NCBI RefSeq assembly: GCF_020687765.1
Contig: NZ_JAJEWJ010000001.1
Location: 434,001-498,000 of the forward strand
Length of the DNA: 64,000 nt
Reading direction: 5' to 3'
DNA from: Sphingobacterium sp. FBM7-1
GTDB taxonomy: Bacteria; Bacteroidota; Bacteroidia; Sphingobacteriales; Sphingobacteriaceae
Shown here piece by piece: positions 17,327 to 25,647 of this stretch (position 1 is the stretch's first letter; each line of letters begins with the position of its first letter). The position numbers were made by a program, and so were the translations under genes. Below the pieces are notes generated by a model. The model was not told where the DNA came from. It was given only the letters and a program-made list of their open reading frames with translations, and ran no database searches.

Positions 17327-18001
17327 TCAGTCCTTGATTAGATAATAGTTTCGTATGATCTCGTCCGCTTTGCGTTTGTCCATGTTGATGAAATTGCGGT
17401 AAGGGTTTGCCATTTTCAGTACACCGTTGATTTTCGCCCAATACATTGATCTTTCCATACTGAATACCAATGCCCGTATAACTTTTAGTTCCAAAATGAT
17501 TTTCCGCATGAGGTGATCTCTTTTTTCGTAGTCCATCAATACGTTTTTTCCCTCTTGGAGAACAAAATCGGAGACTTCGGCAGCAAGGTTTATTCCCCTG
17601 TCTTTGAGCTGTCGGGCAACGTCTTCGGCAAAGAGCAGTAACCAAGGTTCTCCTTTGGCGGTTTCCAGCATTTTTGTGCTGTGCGTGGCAATGTCCTGAA
17701 CGAGCCTTGAAATATGGAGCGCGGAGCGACCGGACTTCAAAGCCCGATCCACTTCGGTAAGTGATCGGTGGATCATGTTTTGGACCAGCACCACGGAAGA
17801 AAGGTTAACATTGATGTCATCGATCCGTCCTCGGATATTACCCAGCATATTGTTATGGGTCTGTTCAGAAGCCAATCTGATCGCACCGTTCTCGTTTACG
17901 ATGGCAAGATGTTTGGCATCATAGATAATGGTTACATAGCTTTGTCCAAAGGCAAGTGTCGAAAAGCATATAAACAGCATGGATATAAGTTGTTTCTTCA
18001 T
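17327..18001 (-). CDS. Exported tra-operon protein, paralogue 1 (TraI region)
   Basis: The 224-aa protein has a signal peptide (LISMLFICFSTLAFG) and an all-helical mature part. Its end (NPYRNFINMDKRKADEIIRN) matches the ends of the next two upstream genes (NPYAGFINIDKQIADDIIRN and NPFAGYINEDNRIVDNILRQ), so the three are tandem paralogues. With the third it also shares WLLLFAE/VLLLFAE, LAAEVS/LSAEVS, FVLQEGKNVLMD/FVLKGGKDNLMD and RSMYWAK. They occupy the site of TraI (DUF4141) between TraG and TraJ. A VirB5-like helical surface or periplasmic role is plausible but unproven. Confidence 0.7.
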   Translation of the reverse strand: MKKQLISMLFICFSTLAFGQSYVTIIYDAKHLAIVNENGAIRLASEQTHNNMLGNIRGRIDDINVNLSSVVLVQNMIHRSLTEVDRALKSGRSALHISRLVQDIATHSTKMLETAKGEPWLLLFAEDVARQLKDRGINLAAEVSDFVLQEGKNVLMDYEKRDHLMRKIILELKVIRALVFSMERSMYWAKINGVLKMANPYRNFINMDKRKADEIIRNYYLIKD

Positions 18002-18657
18002 GGCTTAAATTCCTCCAATTGCCTTAGAATATTATCGACTATACGATTGTCCTCATTGATGTAACCCGCAAACGGATTTAGTGAATCAAGTAGCTTTTTG
18101 CGTGTTGAATAGTACATAGTAACCGCAAGCCCCCGTGATGCTCCGGCTAACGCCCGAAGCTCCTGCAGGACGTGTCCGTAGAGTATTCTCCTATCACTTG
18201 CTTTCATCTGGTTGAGGTCGCCGATACTGATAAAAAGTCCGGTGAGGTAGCGTGCCAATTGCACGGCTTTTTCTGCCATATCCTTTTCTGCATCGATGGC
18301 GAGCAATAGAAATTCGGGATGTGCGGAAACGATGCCTATAATCCTCTTTTGTTGGTTTATGATCTCGGTTACGATTGGCGCGGATTCCAGACCCATGCTA
18401 AGCCCCTGTAATGCCGTTCCCAAAACTTGAAAACGGCTGTGCAGTTCTCGGTAACGGGTTTTGAGTTTTGCCGTTTCTTCTTTGTTTACTTCCTCGTTAG
18501 CCGTGGTTATCGCCTGTCGGTTCCGTGCGGTGATTTGGCGGTCGTATTCGTCTTTACTGTGTGCTACCAATTGGTGGAGCAGTTCCACGTTGAGCTGCGC
18601 GTTTGCTTTGGTCAAGGCGATGACCAAAAGCAATAGGGTTAGGATTACGTATCTCAT
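17998..18657 (-). CDS. Exported tra-operon protein, paralogue 2 (divergent)
   Basis: The 219-aa protein has a signal peptide (MRYVILTLLLLVIALTKANA) and a helical body. It overlaps the next gene by 4 nt. It is the most divergent of the three paralogues: it keeps the end motif NPFAGYINEDNRIVDNILRQ and a FLLLAIDAEKD segment in place of LLLFAE, but lacks the RSMYWAK box (here TMYYSTRKK). An inserted charged segment (EEVNKEETAKLKTRYRELHS) may be coiled coil. Confidence 0.68.
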   Translation of the reverse strand: MRYVILTLLLLVIALTKANAQLNVELLHQLVAHSKDEYDRQITARNRQAITTANEEVNKEETAKLKTRYRELHSRFQVLGTALQGLSMGLESAPIVTEIINQQKRIIGIVSAHPEFLLLAIDAEKDMAEKAVQLARYLTGLFISIGDLNQMKASDRRILYGHVLQELRALAGASRGLAVTMYYSTRKKLLDSLNPFAGYINEDNRIVDNILRQLEEFKP

Positions 18658-19316
18658 CGTTTGAGCAGTCTTGAATTACGGATAATGTCGTCGGCAATCT
18701 GTTTGTCGATATTGATAAAACCAGCGTATGGGTTGAGGGAGTTAAGAATACCGCGTTGTTTCGCCCAATACATACTTCTGTGCATCCCAAAGGCTACGCC
18801 CCGCAGGATGGTCAATTCTGTACGTATGCGGTTGAGCAATTTGGCCCTTTCTCCCGCATCCATCAGGTTATCTTTTCCACCTTTCAGTACAAAGGCGCTG
18901 ACCTCGGCAGATAGGTTGGTCGCCCGTGTCTTAAATTCCCGTGCGCCCGCTTCGGCAAATAACAGCAGTACCGGATTTCCCCTTGCGATGTTCATTGCCT
19001 TTTCCACGTCGTTAACGATGTCAAGGGAAATATTGGCAATGTCCTTTACGGTGAGCAGGGAGCGGACAACACCCGATACCTCACTCAATCCCTTGTAAAT
19101 TTTATCCTGCAAATCGTTCACGATAAGGAGCTGGCCGGTGACGGCCAGCTGTCCACGTTGGATTAGTGTTAGGTTGTTGTTCACGCTATTGAGCTGGCTG
19201 TTCATTACTCCGGCATGGACGCCCGTCGCGGCTGCCACAGCGGGGTCGATGTAAATCTGTCCTCTTGCGTAAAAAACAGCAAAGGATAGGATCGTTATTG
19301 CAATAAATCGTTTCAT
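18654..19316 (-). CDS. Exported tra-operon protein, paralogue 3
   Basis: The 220-aa protein has a signal peptide (IAITILSFAVFYARG) and a helical mature part. It is closest to paralogue 1 (shared LLLFAE, L.AEVS.FVL..GK..LMD, RSMYWAK and the N-P-Y end motif). It overlaps TraG by 4 nt on one side and paralogue 2 by 4 nt on the other, so all three are translated as a coupled set. Confidence 0.7.
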   Translation of the reverse strand: MKRFIAITILSFAVFYARGQIYIDPAVAAATGVHAGVMNSQLNSVNNNLTLIQRGQLAVTGQLLIVNDLQDKIYKGLSEVSGVVRSLLTVKDIANISLDIVNDVEKAMNIARGNPVLLLFAEAGAREFKTRATNLSAEVSAFVLKGGKDNLMDAGERAKLLNRIRTELTILRGVAFGMHRSMYWAKQRGILNSLNPYAGFINIDKQIADDIIRNSRLLKR

Positions 19317-21802
19317 GTAAAATCAGGTTTAAAATATTCCCTTTGTGTTTCAACGGGCGCGTTGTTCTCGTTCACCCTTTGCACAAAATCGCCCAATGCA
19401 AGACCGCTCTTTTCCATGTCGGACACGAACGCCGTTAGGGCCTTTGGGTAGCTGCCGTAATGTTTGGCGTAAATCTCCACGGCACTTTTTTCGGGCTTTT
19501 CGGTCGTGAAAGCCAAGTGGTGGTAAATGCTGACCTCCACACCGTACACTTCGCCCGTATTTCCCCGACGGATATAGAACTCGTTGAAACGGGCACGTCC
19601 GTCCTTGTTGTCCAGACGGTTGATCGTGAAAATCTTTTTTTGCTCCGCTTCGTTGATGGAGAGCAGTTCGGCGACCTTTCTAAAATCGGCTTCGTTCTGT
19701 TGCAGCAGGATGATGGTGTCCGAATTGTTTATGATGCTGTCCTTGATGATGGGGTTGCCGATGATGTCGTTGATCTCCTGTGTCACCTCGATGATTTCCC
19801 CCCAAAACTTCCGTACGGTCTTGTTTAGGTATAAAAGGAAATTCGCCATCATGGGCGACGAAATGGCCCGCCATGCTTCTTCCAAGATCAGCGTTTTTCG
19901 GCGGTTCTTCCGGTGGCGCATCTTCTGCACGAACAGATCCATGATTATCAATGTCACGATTGGCAGCAACGTCTTGTTATTCTGTATATTGTCAATTTCA
20001 TAGACTATGAATTGCTCGTTGAACAGGGATTGGTCGGCTTCCTCGTTCAATATGGCTTCATATTCACCCCCTCGATAAAACTTCTTTAGCACGAACCGAA
20101 ATTCCTCCACGTCAAAAGCAATGCTTTCTTCATTCCTTATATCGGGGATTTTCCGAACGGCAAATTCATAAAAGGAATTAAAGTCCAGTTTGTCTATTCG
20201 GTCTTCGATGGCCTTATCGAAATGATGGGCATAATAGGCTGAAATGACATTGGAAATTACGTCTCGCTCCACGGTGGTCACCGTACCCTCGGAACCTTTC
20301 CAGAGCAGGCAGATCAGCGTTATCAAGAAATCCTTTTTCTCGATGTTGTATTCTTCCTCGTTGATCGCAAAGGGGTTCATCGTGATCGGCTTTTCTTCCG
20401 AATAGGTGATGTACTTGCCCCCATAGGTACTGCAAAGACCGGAATAGGAATGCCCCACGTCCACGATCACCACGTCCATGTTGTATTGCAGGTACTGTTG
20501 GACGATCGTATTTATGGCATAACTTTTACCCGTGCCTGATGCTCCTAACACGAAGCGATTGCGATTTTTTATACGGCCTGTCCTCATAACGAGGTCCGAT
20601 GGGTCAATCGCCACGGGCACCCCTTGACGGTCGGTGAACCTTAGCAGAAATTCCGACGGCTCGTCGGTAGGCAGCCGTTCCTTGAAAAAGAAACAAAGGG
20701 CGGCATCGGCGGTCGTCAGGAACCAGTCGTACTTTTTCAGTTCCACGCCGTTGCCCGGTAGGGCACAACGGAACAGCTCCAATTGGTTGTAGCTATTCCG
20801 CGAGGGAATGATCCCCTGTTGGAAAAGTGCGGCTTCAATGAAATTGGCCGTCTTATCGATTCTGTCCGTATCGGCACATACGATCATAGAATAATGAGCG
20901 TGTACCAACAATTGGTTATCACGGGCCACGTCCACCAGCAAACGGTCAATGTCTTCCACGCACATGAGGTTCGCCGGATCGGGTACGCTCGAATGCCTTT
21001 TACGCTTTACTTCAAGTTTGCCGAGCGTGATCTGTTGGCTGGGTATCTCCAATAGCTGGTTATAGATAATGGTGCGATAACCGGGAACATGGTGCAGGAA
21101 AAACAGGTTGTCCACCGGAAAGTCTCGCATACCGTGTGTTTCGGTCCGGGCGGTGAACGATCCGACCTTTTCGGGCAGGTCAACCGAATCGGTGTTGACC
21201 ATACTGATACAGCGAACGGCCCGGTCACCGATCTGCAACTCTCGATCTCCGCAACGGAGATTATCCAACGTGATGTGGGGCTGCTCAAATTCTACTGCGA
21301 GCACCCTGTTTACAAAACGGTTTATTTCCGCTTCCGTAAGGTATGCGGGGTTAAGTGCGGCACCGGAAAGCAGGTCATAGACTTTGGCCATGTTCTGCCC
21401 GAACGTGGCCAATACTTTTTTGTCATAGGTATAGAACGCCCCTTTTTTGACCTGACGGGTCACGGTCAGATAAGTTCTGATCTCGGTATATTCCCGACCC
21501 TTGAAATGTTCCTGGTATTTCTGTTCCAAAAACTCGGAAGCGGGTTTAGCGCGGTATTTCCGTTTGATGAATACATCGTGTTTTTGGATGATATGCCCCT
21601 CGCCGAGTATCTTGATGACATTCAGCAGTACCTGTTGGAAAGCGGTATAGGCTTCGGGATCGGCACCATATTGTAAGACGGGATTGGTCAGTCGCATAAC
21701 GACTGAAAAATCACCACGGTCGCCGTACAGTATGGACATTCCTTGATAATGGTCAATACCCACATAGGGCATTTCAAAGGCTGTCTTTCTCTCTTTTTTC
21801 AT
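19313..21802 (-). CDS. traG: Conjugation ATPase TraG (VirB4-like)
   Basis: The 829-aa protein has the N-terminal CagE/TrbE/VirB4 domain and a C-terminal ATPase with Walker A GASGTGKSYAI, a VDVGHSYSG segment, a Walker B-like TLILEEAWRAI, and VTQEINDIIGN after it. It powers assembly and substrate passage of the type IV channel at the inner membrane. It overlaps TraF by 29 nt at its start. Symbol follows CTnDOT use, where TraG is the VirB4 homologue and not the coupling protein. Confidence 0.93.
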   Translation of the reverse strand: MKKERKTAFEMPYVGIDHYQGMSILYGDRGDFSVVMRLTNPVLQYGADPEAYTAFQQVLLNVIKILGEGHIIQKHDVFIKRKYRAKPASEFLEQKYQEHFKGREYTEIRTYLTVTRQVKKGAFYTYDKKVLATFGQNMAKVYDLLSGAALNPAYLTEAEINRFVNRVLAVEFEQPHITLDNLRCGDRELQIGDRAVRCISMVNTDSVDLPEKVGSFTARTETHGMRDFPVDNLFFLHHVPGYRTIIYNQLLEIPSQQITLGKLEVKRKRHSSVPDPANLMCVEDIDRLLVDVARDNQLLVHAHYSMIVCADTDRIDKTANFIEAALFQQGIIPSRNSYNQLELFRCALPGNGVELKKYDWFLTTADAALCFFFKERLPTDEPSEFLLRFTDRQGVPVAIDPSDLVMRTGRIKNRNRFVLGASGTGKSYAINTIVQQYLQYNMDVVIVDVGHSYSGLCSTYGGKYITYSEEKPITMNPFAINEEEYNIEKKDFLITLICLLWKGSEGTVTTVERDVISNVISAYYAHHFDKAIEDRIDKLDFNSFYEFAVRKIPDIRNEESIAFDVEEFRFVLKKFYRGGEYEAILNEEADQSLFNEQFIVYEIDNIQNNKTLLPIVTLIIMDLFVQKMRHRKNRRKTLILEEAWRAISSPMMANFLLYLNKTVRKFWGEIIEVTQEINDIIGNPIIKDSIINNSDTIILLQQNEADFRKVAELLSINEAEQKKIFTINRLDNKDGRARFNEFYIRRGNTGEVYGVEVSIYHHLAFTTEKPEKSAVEIYAKHYGSYPKALTAFVSDMEKSGLALGDFVQRVNENNAPVETQREYFKPDFT

Positions 21803-22085
21803 AGCTGATCAATAAATGGACGGGATGGATAAATGCGCCTCGGTGGTGGGTTTTGTCATAGAGACCCTTACCCTGTTTCATGAATGTGTAGGCAAGTCCT
21901 GCACCCATCAGGGCAAGGGTAGCGAAGCCGCCTAGGAACAGGTTGGTCAATGCGCCGATAAGTCCACCGATGGCCAGACCACCGATAAGGGAGCCTATGC
22001 CCCAATAGATAAACTTGCCCTTGAAACCGCGGTAAATAAGGGGCTTTTGCAGCCCCTTATAAATTGGATAACGCTGTTGTGTCAT
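21774..22085 (-). CDS. traF: Conjugative transposon protein TraF (DUF4133)
   Basis: The 103-aa protein starts at the ATG of 22085 (ATGA overlap with the TraE stop), not at the upstream end of the open frame. It has the DUF4133 pattern: YPIYKGLQKPLIYRGFKGK, then two close glycine-rich membrane helices (GIGSLIGGLAIGGLIGALTN and GGFATLALMGAGLAYTF), then GKGLYDK. It corresponds to the VirB3-like inner-membrane part next to the VirB4 ATPase, and overlaps it by 29 nt. Confidence 0.85.
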   Translation of the reverse strand: MTQQRYPIYKGLQKPLIYRGFKGKFIYWGIGSLIGGLAIGGLIGALTNLFLGGFATLALMGAGLAYTFMKQGKGLYDKTHHRGAFIHPVHLLISYEKREKDSL

Positions 22086-22390
22086 ACGCCGAAAAACGCT
22101 TTGATGACCACCGACACGAGTACCAAGAACAGGCAGGAACCGCCCCACGACATCAACTCTTTATTGATGTCCTGATCTCCGCTGTTCCACTTGATGTAAA
22201 CCCGTATTCCCCCGATCAAGCCAACGACCGCGCCAATGGCGAGAATTAACGTCGAGATCGGGTCTACGTAGCTGGTAAGCGAAGATGTGGCAGCATCGAT
22301 ACCCACGGTACCGCCCTGTGCGAATGTTGATTGGACCGCTGACAATGAAAGCGCGGCCATTGCAAACAGTTTTTTAGTGTTTACTGTCAT
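22082..22390 (-). CDS. traE: Conjugative transposon protein TraE (DUF4134)
   Basis: The 102-aa protein from the ATG at 22390 has a signal sequence (FAMAALSLSAVQSTFAQ) and two membrane helices (LILAIGAVVGLIGGIRVYIK and GSCLFLVLVSVVIKAFFGV) separated by WNSGDQDINKELMSWGG. This is the DUF4134 pattern, similar in layout to a VirB2-type pilin precursor. A paralogue lies immediately upstream. Confidence 0.85.
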   Translation of the reverse strand: MTVNTKKLFAMAALSLSAVQSTFAQGGTVGIDAATSSLTSYVDPISTLILAIGAVVGLIGGIRVYIKWNSGDQDINKELMSWGGSCLFLVLVSVVIKAFFGV

Positions 22391-22431
22391 AGAGATAATG
22401 GATAAAAAGTGAATGAAAAATGGTTGGGCTA

Positions 22432-22737
22432 TTAGTTCACGCCGAACAAGGCTTTTAATGCGGCACCGACGAGCGACAGGAACAGGCAGGAAAAGAACCA
22501 CCCCATGACCTGCGCATCGATGTGGTGCTTGCCGGACTGCCAATTGCTGTACACCCGCAATCCACCGAGCAGTCCACATACGGCACCGATGACAAGGGCA
22601 AGATCGGAGAAGCTGAAATAAAAACGGTTAACTTCTCCGCTGACCTTATAAAACTCGTCAAGGCCGGGCTGGGCGGCGGCGTACAGGGCAAAAAAAATGA
22701 CAGTAAGGAATACTGTCAAAAAACGGATTGGTCGCAT
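22432..22737 (-). CDS. Second DUF4134 (TraE-like) protein
   Basis: The 101-aa protein from the ATG at 22737 has the same plan as TraE: signal helix (FLTVFLTVIFFALYAAAQ), GAVCGLLGGLRVYSNWQSGK in place of GAVVGLIGGIRVYIKWNSGD, then GWFFSCLFLSLVGAALKALF. It ends in FGVN where TraE ends FFGV. Tandem DUF4134 genes are known in Bacteroidetes elements. One may be the main pilin-like subunit and the other a minor form. Confidence 0.82.
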   Translation of the reverse strand: MRPIRFLTVFLTVIFFALYAAAQPGLDEFYKVSGEVNRFYFSFSDLALVIGAVCGLLGGLRVYSNWQSGKHHIDAQVMGWFFSCLFLSLVGAALKALFGVN

Positions 22738-22744
22738 AATGGAT

Positions 22745-23065
22745 TTAATAAGGGATGGCTTTGCTGTACTCGACCACATCGTTTTGCATGAGCGATACGA
22801 GTTGCTTTAGGTTTATGGCTCCCGTGGATTGCAGGGGGCCGGACGAGATAACGGCTTTTCCCTCTTTTGCCGTGGGTTCATGTTCTTTTTGGGTTGGCTT
22901 GGGAACGACCTTTTCGGGCGGGGAATCTTCATCAAATGTCAGTTCATTTCCTCCATCGGCCGTCTGTGGAGCGCGGCGATGGATAAACAGGTCATACAGT
23001 ACGTTTAGGGCATAGTAGATGCCATAGATGGCAATAACGCCGAGCAGGAATTGTATCCAGTTCAT
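22745..23065 (-). CDS. TraD-like small membrane protein
   Basis: The 106-aa protein has one N-terminal membrane helix (IQFLLGVIAIYGIYYALNVL), a short basic segment (IHRRAP), and a charged, proline-rich tail ending in TGAINLKQLVSLMQNDVVEY. It lies between TraB and the TraE pair, the place of TraD in CTnDOT-like operons, and overlaps the TraB-like gene by 4 nt. Assignment rests on position and general layout. Confidence 0.55.
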   Translation of the reverse strand: MNWIQFLLGVIAIYGIYYALNVLYDLFIHRRAPQTADGGNELTFDEDSPPEKVVPKPTQKEHEPTAKEGKAVISSGPLQSTGAINLKQLVSLMQNDVVEYSKAIPY

Positions 23066-23409
23066 AGATCAAGGGTTTTAATGTGTTCTTTGATGTATCG
23101 GGTGAGTTCGGGATGGGTTTTTAGGAACAGGTGCAGGCTGTAAGATATGATCTTGTTCATGTCGATACCTTTGGTAACTTTCAGTTGTTTGAGCAGGAAA
23201 AGGGTCTTGTCGTCCAGACGGATCAGCAACCTTTCCCGTCCGGTCAGTTCATGGTTTAGGATATTTTCAAACAGGCGTTCCAGCGTTTCCGTTTTTTCCT
23301 TTGGCGTGTCCTTTGTTTGCCCTGCCGGGGGGATTTCTTTTGCCTGTGGCGGTTTCCCTTTCCGCATGGAATCCCGAAGCTCGTCGGCAAGGCTTTTTAT
23401 TCCGCTCAT
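23062..23409 (-). CDS. TraB-like protein (DUF3408-type)
   Basis: The 115-aa soluble protein has a charged N-terminal half and a C-terminal segment RLLIRLDDKTLFLLKQLKVT followed by DMNKIISYSLHLFLKTHPEL. This resembles the ribbon-helix-helix-like end of DUF3408/TraB proteins that accompany ParA-like TraA in these elements. It overlaps traA by 4 nt. It probably forms a partition-like or regulatory pair with TraA. Confidence 0.65.
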   Translation of the reverse strand: MSGIKSLADELRDSMRKGKPPQAKEIPPAGQTKDTPKEKTETLERLFENILNHELTGRERLLIRLDDKTLFLLKQLKVTKGIDMNKIISYSLHLFLKTHPELTRYIKEHIKTLDL

Positions 23410-24041
23410 AATGGTTCCTCCTTAGCAATGTACTGTTCATAGATCAGGTCTAAGAGTGGCAGGATAACGGGATATAATATGATCGGTGTCTGGAACGTAT
23501 TTACCCGTTGGAAGTCTATGCGATCCGGTAGGCCGGGTGCGACCGTACCGAAACCACGAAGTACCTTTTCGACTTCCGTCCGTGTTTCGTATTTGACGGT
23601 GTTCTTGATCCGGTTCGGTACAAAAATGAGGGGAGCTCTCTTGTTGATCTTGCCGATGACCATTGCAAACAGCAATGTGGAATCCACGGAAAATTCGTCA
23701 AAGGCAAACGGACAGATTACCGCATCGGCGGCGGCAAATATGGGGATCAGTCCGTCGTCATCCATCTTGCCGGGCAGGTCTATCAGTACGATTTCATTCC
23801 GTGATTTCCCTAACTTCCGTTGCATTGCCGGAAAATGGCTGAGGTCGGCAGGTACGATTTCGTACAGCGGTTCATTTTCCAGAATCTTTGCTTTCTCCGC
23901 TTTGGCGGAAAGTGATTGCTGATAGTCCATATCGAGCACCGTAACCCGCCGTTCTTGTTGTTGGGTCAGGTAGTTGGCGAGTAGCAGGGTGAGCGTGCTT
24001 TTCCCTGCTCCGCCCTTTTGGTTTCCTATTAATATAAGCAT
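23406..24041 (-). CDS. traA: ParA-family ATPase TraA
   Basis: The 211-aa protein has the deviant Walker A motif NQKGGAGKSTLTLLLANYL, a VLDMDYQQS switch, and LIDLPGKMDDDGL as Walker B. This is the ParA/MinD-type ATPase called TraA in CTnDOT-like operons; it may position the transfer machinery or the excised element. It heads the tra block, 38 nt after the relaxase gene. Confidence 0.9.
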   Translation of the reverse strand: MLILIGNQKGGAGKSTLTLLLANYLTQQQERRVTVLDMDYQQSLSAKAEKAKILENEPLYEIVPADLSHFPAMQRKLGKSRNEIVLIDLPGKMDDDGLIPIFAAADAVICPFAFDEFSVDSTLLFAMVIGKINKRAPLIFVPNRIKNTVKYETRTEVEKVLRGFGTVAPGLPDRIDFQRVNTFQTPIILYPVILPLLDLIYEQYIAKEEPL

Positions 24042-24079
24042 AGTGCATTGGGTTTAATGGTATTGTTGATTAAAGGGTG

Positions 24080-25240
24080 TCAACGGGTATTCGTCCGTGC
24101 CTTGCGCTTACGCCTCCGGTTGCGCCCGTGGATCGCCTCGTCGTCGATGTCATCGGAAATGTCGATTTGGATATTTGGCACCCATTGTTCCGATGTTCCC
24201 TGTACATGATCGGTATAGGTGGCGGTTTCTTCGTATAGCGGTTTCCGTTCTTTTTCGGTTGGTTCTGTTCTGTCCTCTTTGGCCGATATGTCGGGTGTGT
24301 CTTGCGATGGTGCGATAAATTCTGCCAACGGCATGAGGTCTTTGCCTTTGTAGATCATTTTTCTCGAATGGTCAATGACGGTATAACCGTATGGCGGTTT
24401 TCCGTCCTTACCGTGGAAAATGATCTGTACACCGAATTTGTCCGATAGCATCTGCGCCATTGCCGACGTATAGCCGGATGGTGCGGACGGCCTATTACCG
24501 GGAAGTGGGGCCGGAACATGGATGACCACCGGATCGTACTGGCTACGGTACTTGGCAAAGACTGCCCGGAGCTGTGCCAACCGATCAATGTCTTTGTCAA
24601 AAGTTCCGATTTTGGCGTCCACTTGTTCCAAAGAGACCGTGCCTTGTCTTTTGCCGTAACGGCTGATCTGATATACCCCATCGGACAATTTGAGGGAATA
24701 CCCCCGTGCTTCAAGGAGCATCATAAATTGGGCACGTGTGGAGAAACCATAGCTCAATGCTTTTTCGATATTCTTGTCAATCTCCTGTTTTTCGTCCACG
24801 CCGACTATACGGTTCAATACCTCGTAGGCACGGATTTTCTCAAAACTGTCGTTTATCTTTTTGCCGTCTCGGTCTACCCGTGTGGAAACGATATGGATAT
24901 GGTTGTTCGATGTATCCTTATGGAATACTAAGAGGTAAGGTTGTTCGCGGTAACCCATACCGTTCAACCATTGTTCGGCAATGGCTGTAAGTTCTTGCTT
25001 GCTATGCGACCGCCCTTTGCAGGAAATGACGGCGTGGAGCTGTGGGTATTTCGTCCGTTTACTGGCTGCGGATTGGGCTTCCAGATAATTGACGTAATCC
25101 TTTGGGCGGAGATTTTGCAGGGCCTGCAAGGCACCGAAATTTGCCACTTTCATCAGTTCGCCCTTGTCCTTGTCCACTTTATTCGTATTGTAACGCACCC
25201 CCTTGAACGTGGCGGACGGTTTCAATATCTTGACGATCAT
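24080..25240 (-). CDS. mobB: Relaxase MobB (MOBP-type)
   Basis: The 386-aa protein has the relaxase fold with the metal-binding HIHIVSTRVDRDGKKINDS motif, and an upstream QLHAVISCKGR strand. A tyrosine near the N-terminus (in KGVRYNTNK) is a possible nucleophile. It nicks one strand at oriT and pilots it into the recipient. Its start overlaps the MobA stop (ATGA). The C-terminal part is charged and basic (RNRRRKRKART). Confidence 0.88.
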   Translation of the reverse strand: MIVKILKPSATFKGVRYNTNKVDKDKGELMKVANFGALQALQNLRPKDYVNYLEAQSAASKRTKYPQLHAVISCKGRSHSKQELTAIAEQWLNGMGYREQPYLLVFHKDTSNNHIHIVSTRVDRDGKKINDSFEKIRAYEVLNRIVGVDEKQEIDKNIEKALSYGFSTRAQFMMLLEARGYSLKLSDGVYQISRYGKRQGTVSLEQVDAKIGTFDKDIDRLAQLRAVFAKYRSQYDPVVIHVPAPLPGNRPSAPSGYTSAMAQMLSDKFGVQIIFHGKDGKPPYGYTVIDHSRKMIYKGKDLMPLAEFIAPSQDTPDISAKEDRTEPTEKERKPLYEETATYTDHVQGTSEQWVPNIQIDISDDIDDEAIHGRNRRRKRKARTNTR

Positions 25241-25647
25241 GCCTGCCCCCTTATAAGTCTAATGAGCCGCCGGATGGACTGTTCCAACTTCCGTTGCAAC
25301 CGGATGTATTCGGTAAGCAATGGGGCAAGGTCACGGATCAGGGTGGAGTGCAGCATTCCCTGTTGTTGCAGGGTATTGGCGTGCTTCGCCAATTGGTTGA
25401 TGTTGTTGCCCGAACGCCCAATCTGTGTGCCGATACCGTCCAAGAGTTTCATGATTTCGGTGGTATTGACCAGCATTTTTTTGGAGTGTTGGAGTACCCG
25501 GATACGAACGATGTCCGCACGGCTTAGGCCAAGTGCTTTTTCAAGTTCAAGAAACTGCGCCCGTTCCGCTTCGCTCAACCGGAGTTCAAAGCGTCGGGTA
25601 CGCTGTTCATGGGCCACGGTTTTTAGGTTTCCTTTTTTGTTCTTCAT
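25237..25647 (-). CDS. mobA: Mobilisation accessory protein MobA (MobC_2 family)
   Basis: The 136-aa protein has an N-terminal ribbon-helix-helix-like part (RRFELRLSEAERAQFLELEK, then LSRADIVRIRVL) and the MobC-family segment IGRSGNNINQLAKHAN. It binds oriT and helps the relaxase. ATGA overlaps link it to the methyltransferase upstream and the relaxase downstream. Confidence 0.88.
   Translation of the reverse strand: MKNKKGNLKTVAHEQRTRRFELRLSEAERAQFLELEKALGLSRADIVRIRVLQHSKKMLVNTTEIMKLLDGIGTQIGRSGNNINQLAKHANTLQQQGMLHSTLIRDLAPLLTEYIRLQRKLEQSIRRLIRLIRGQA

Noticed and set aside
16536-17645. 369-aa version of the DUF5045-like protein
   Set aside because: The first 107 residues are basic, low-quality sequence read from the preceding gene in another frame; a signal peptide and tight spacing fix the start at 17324.
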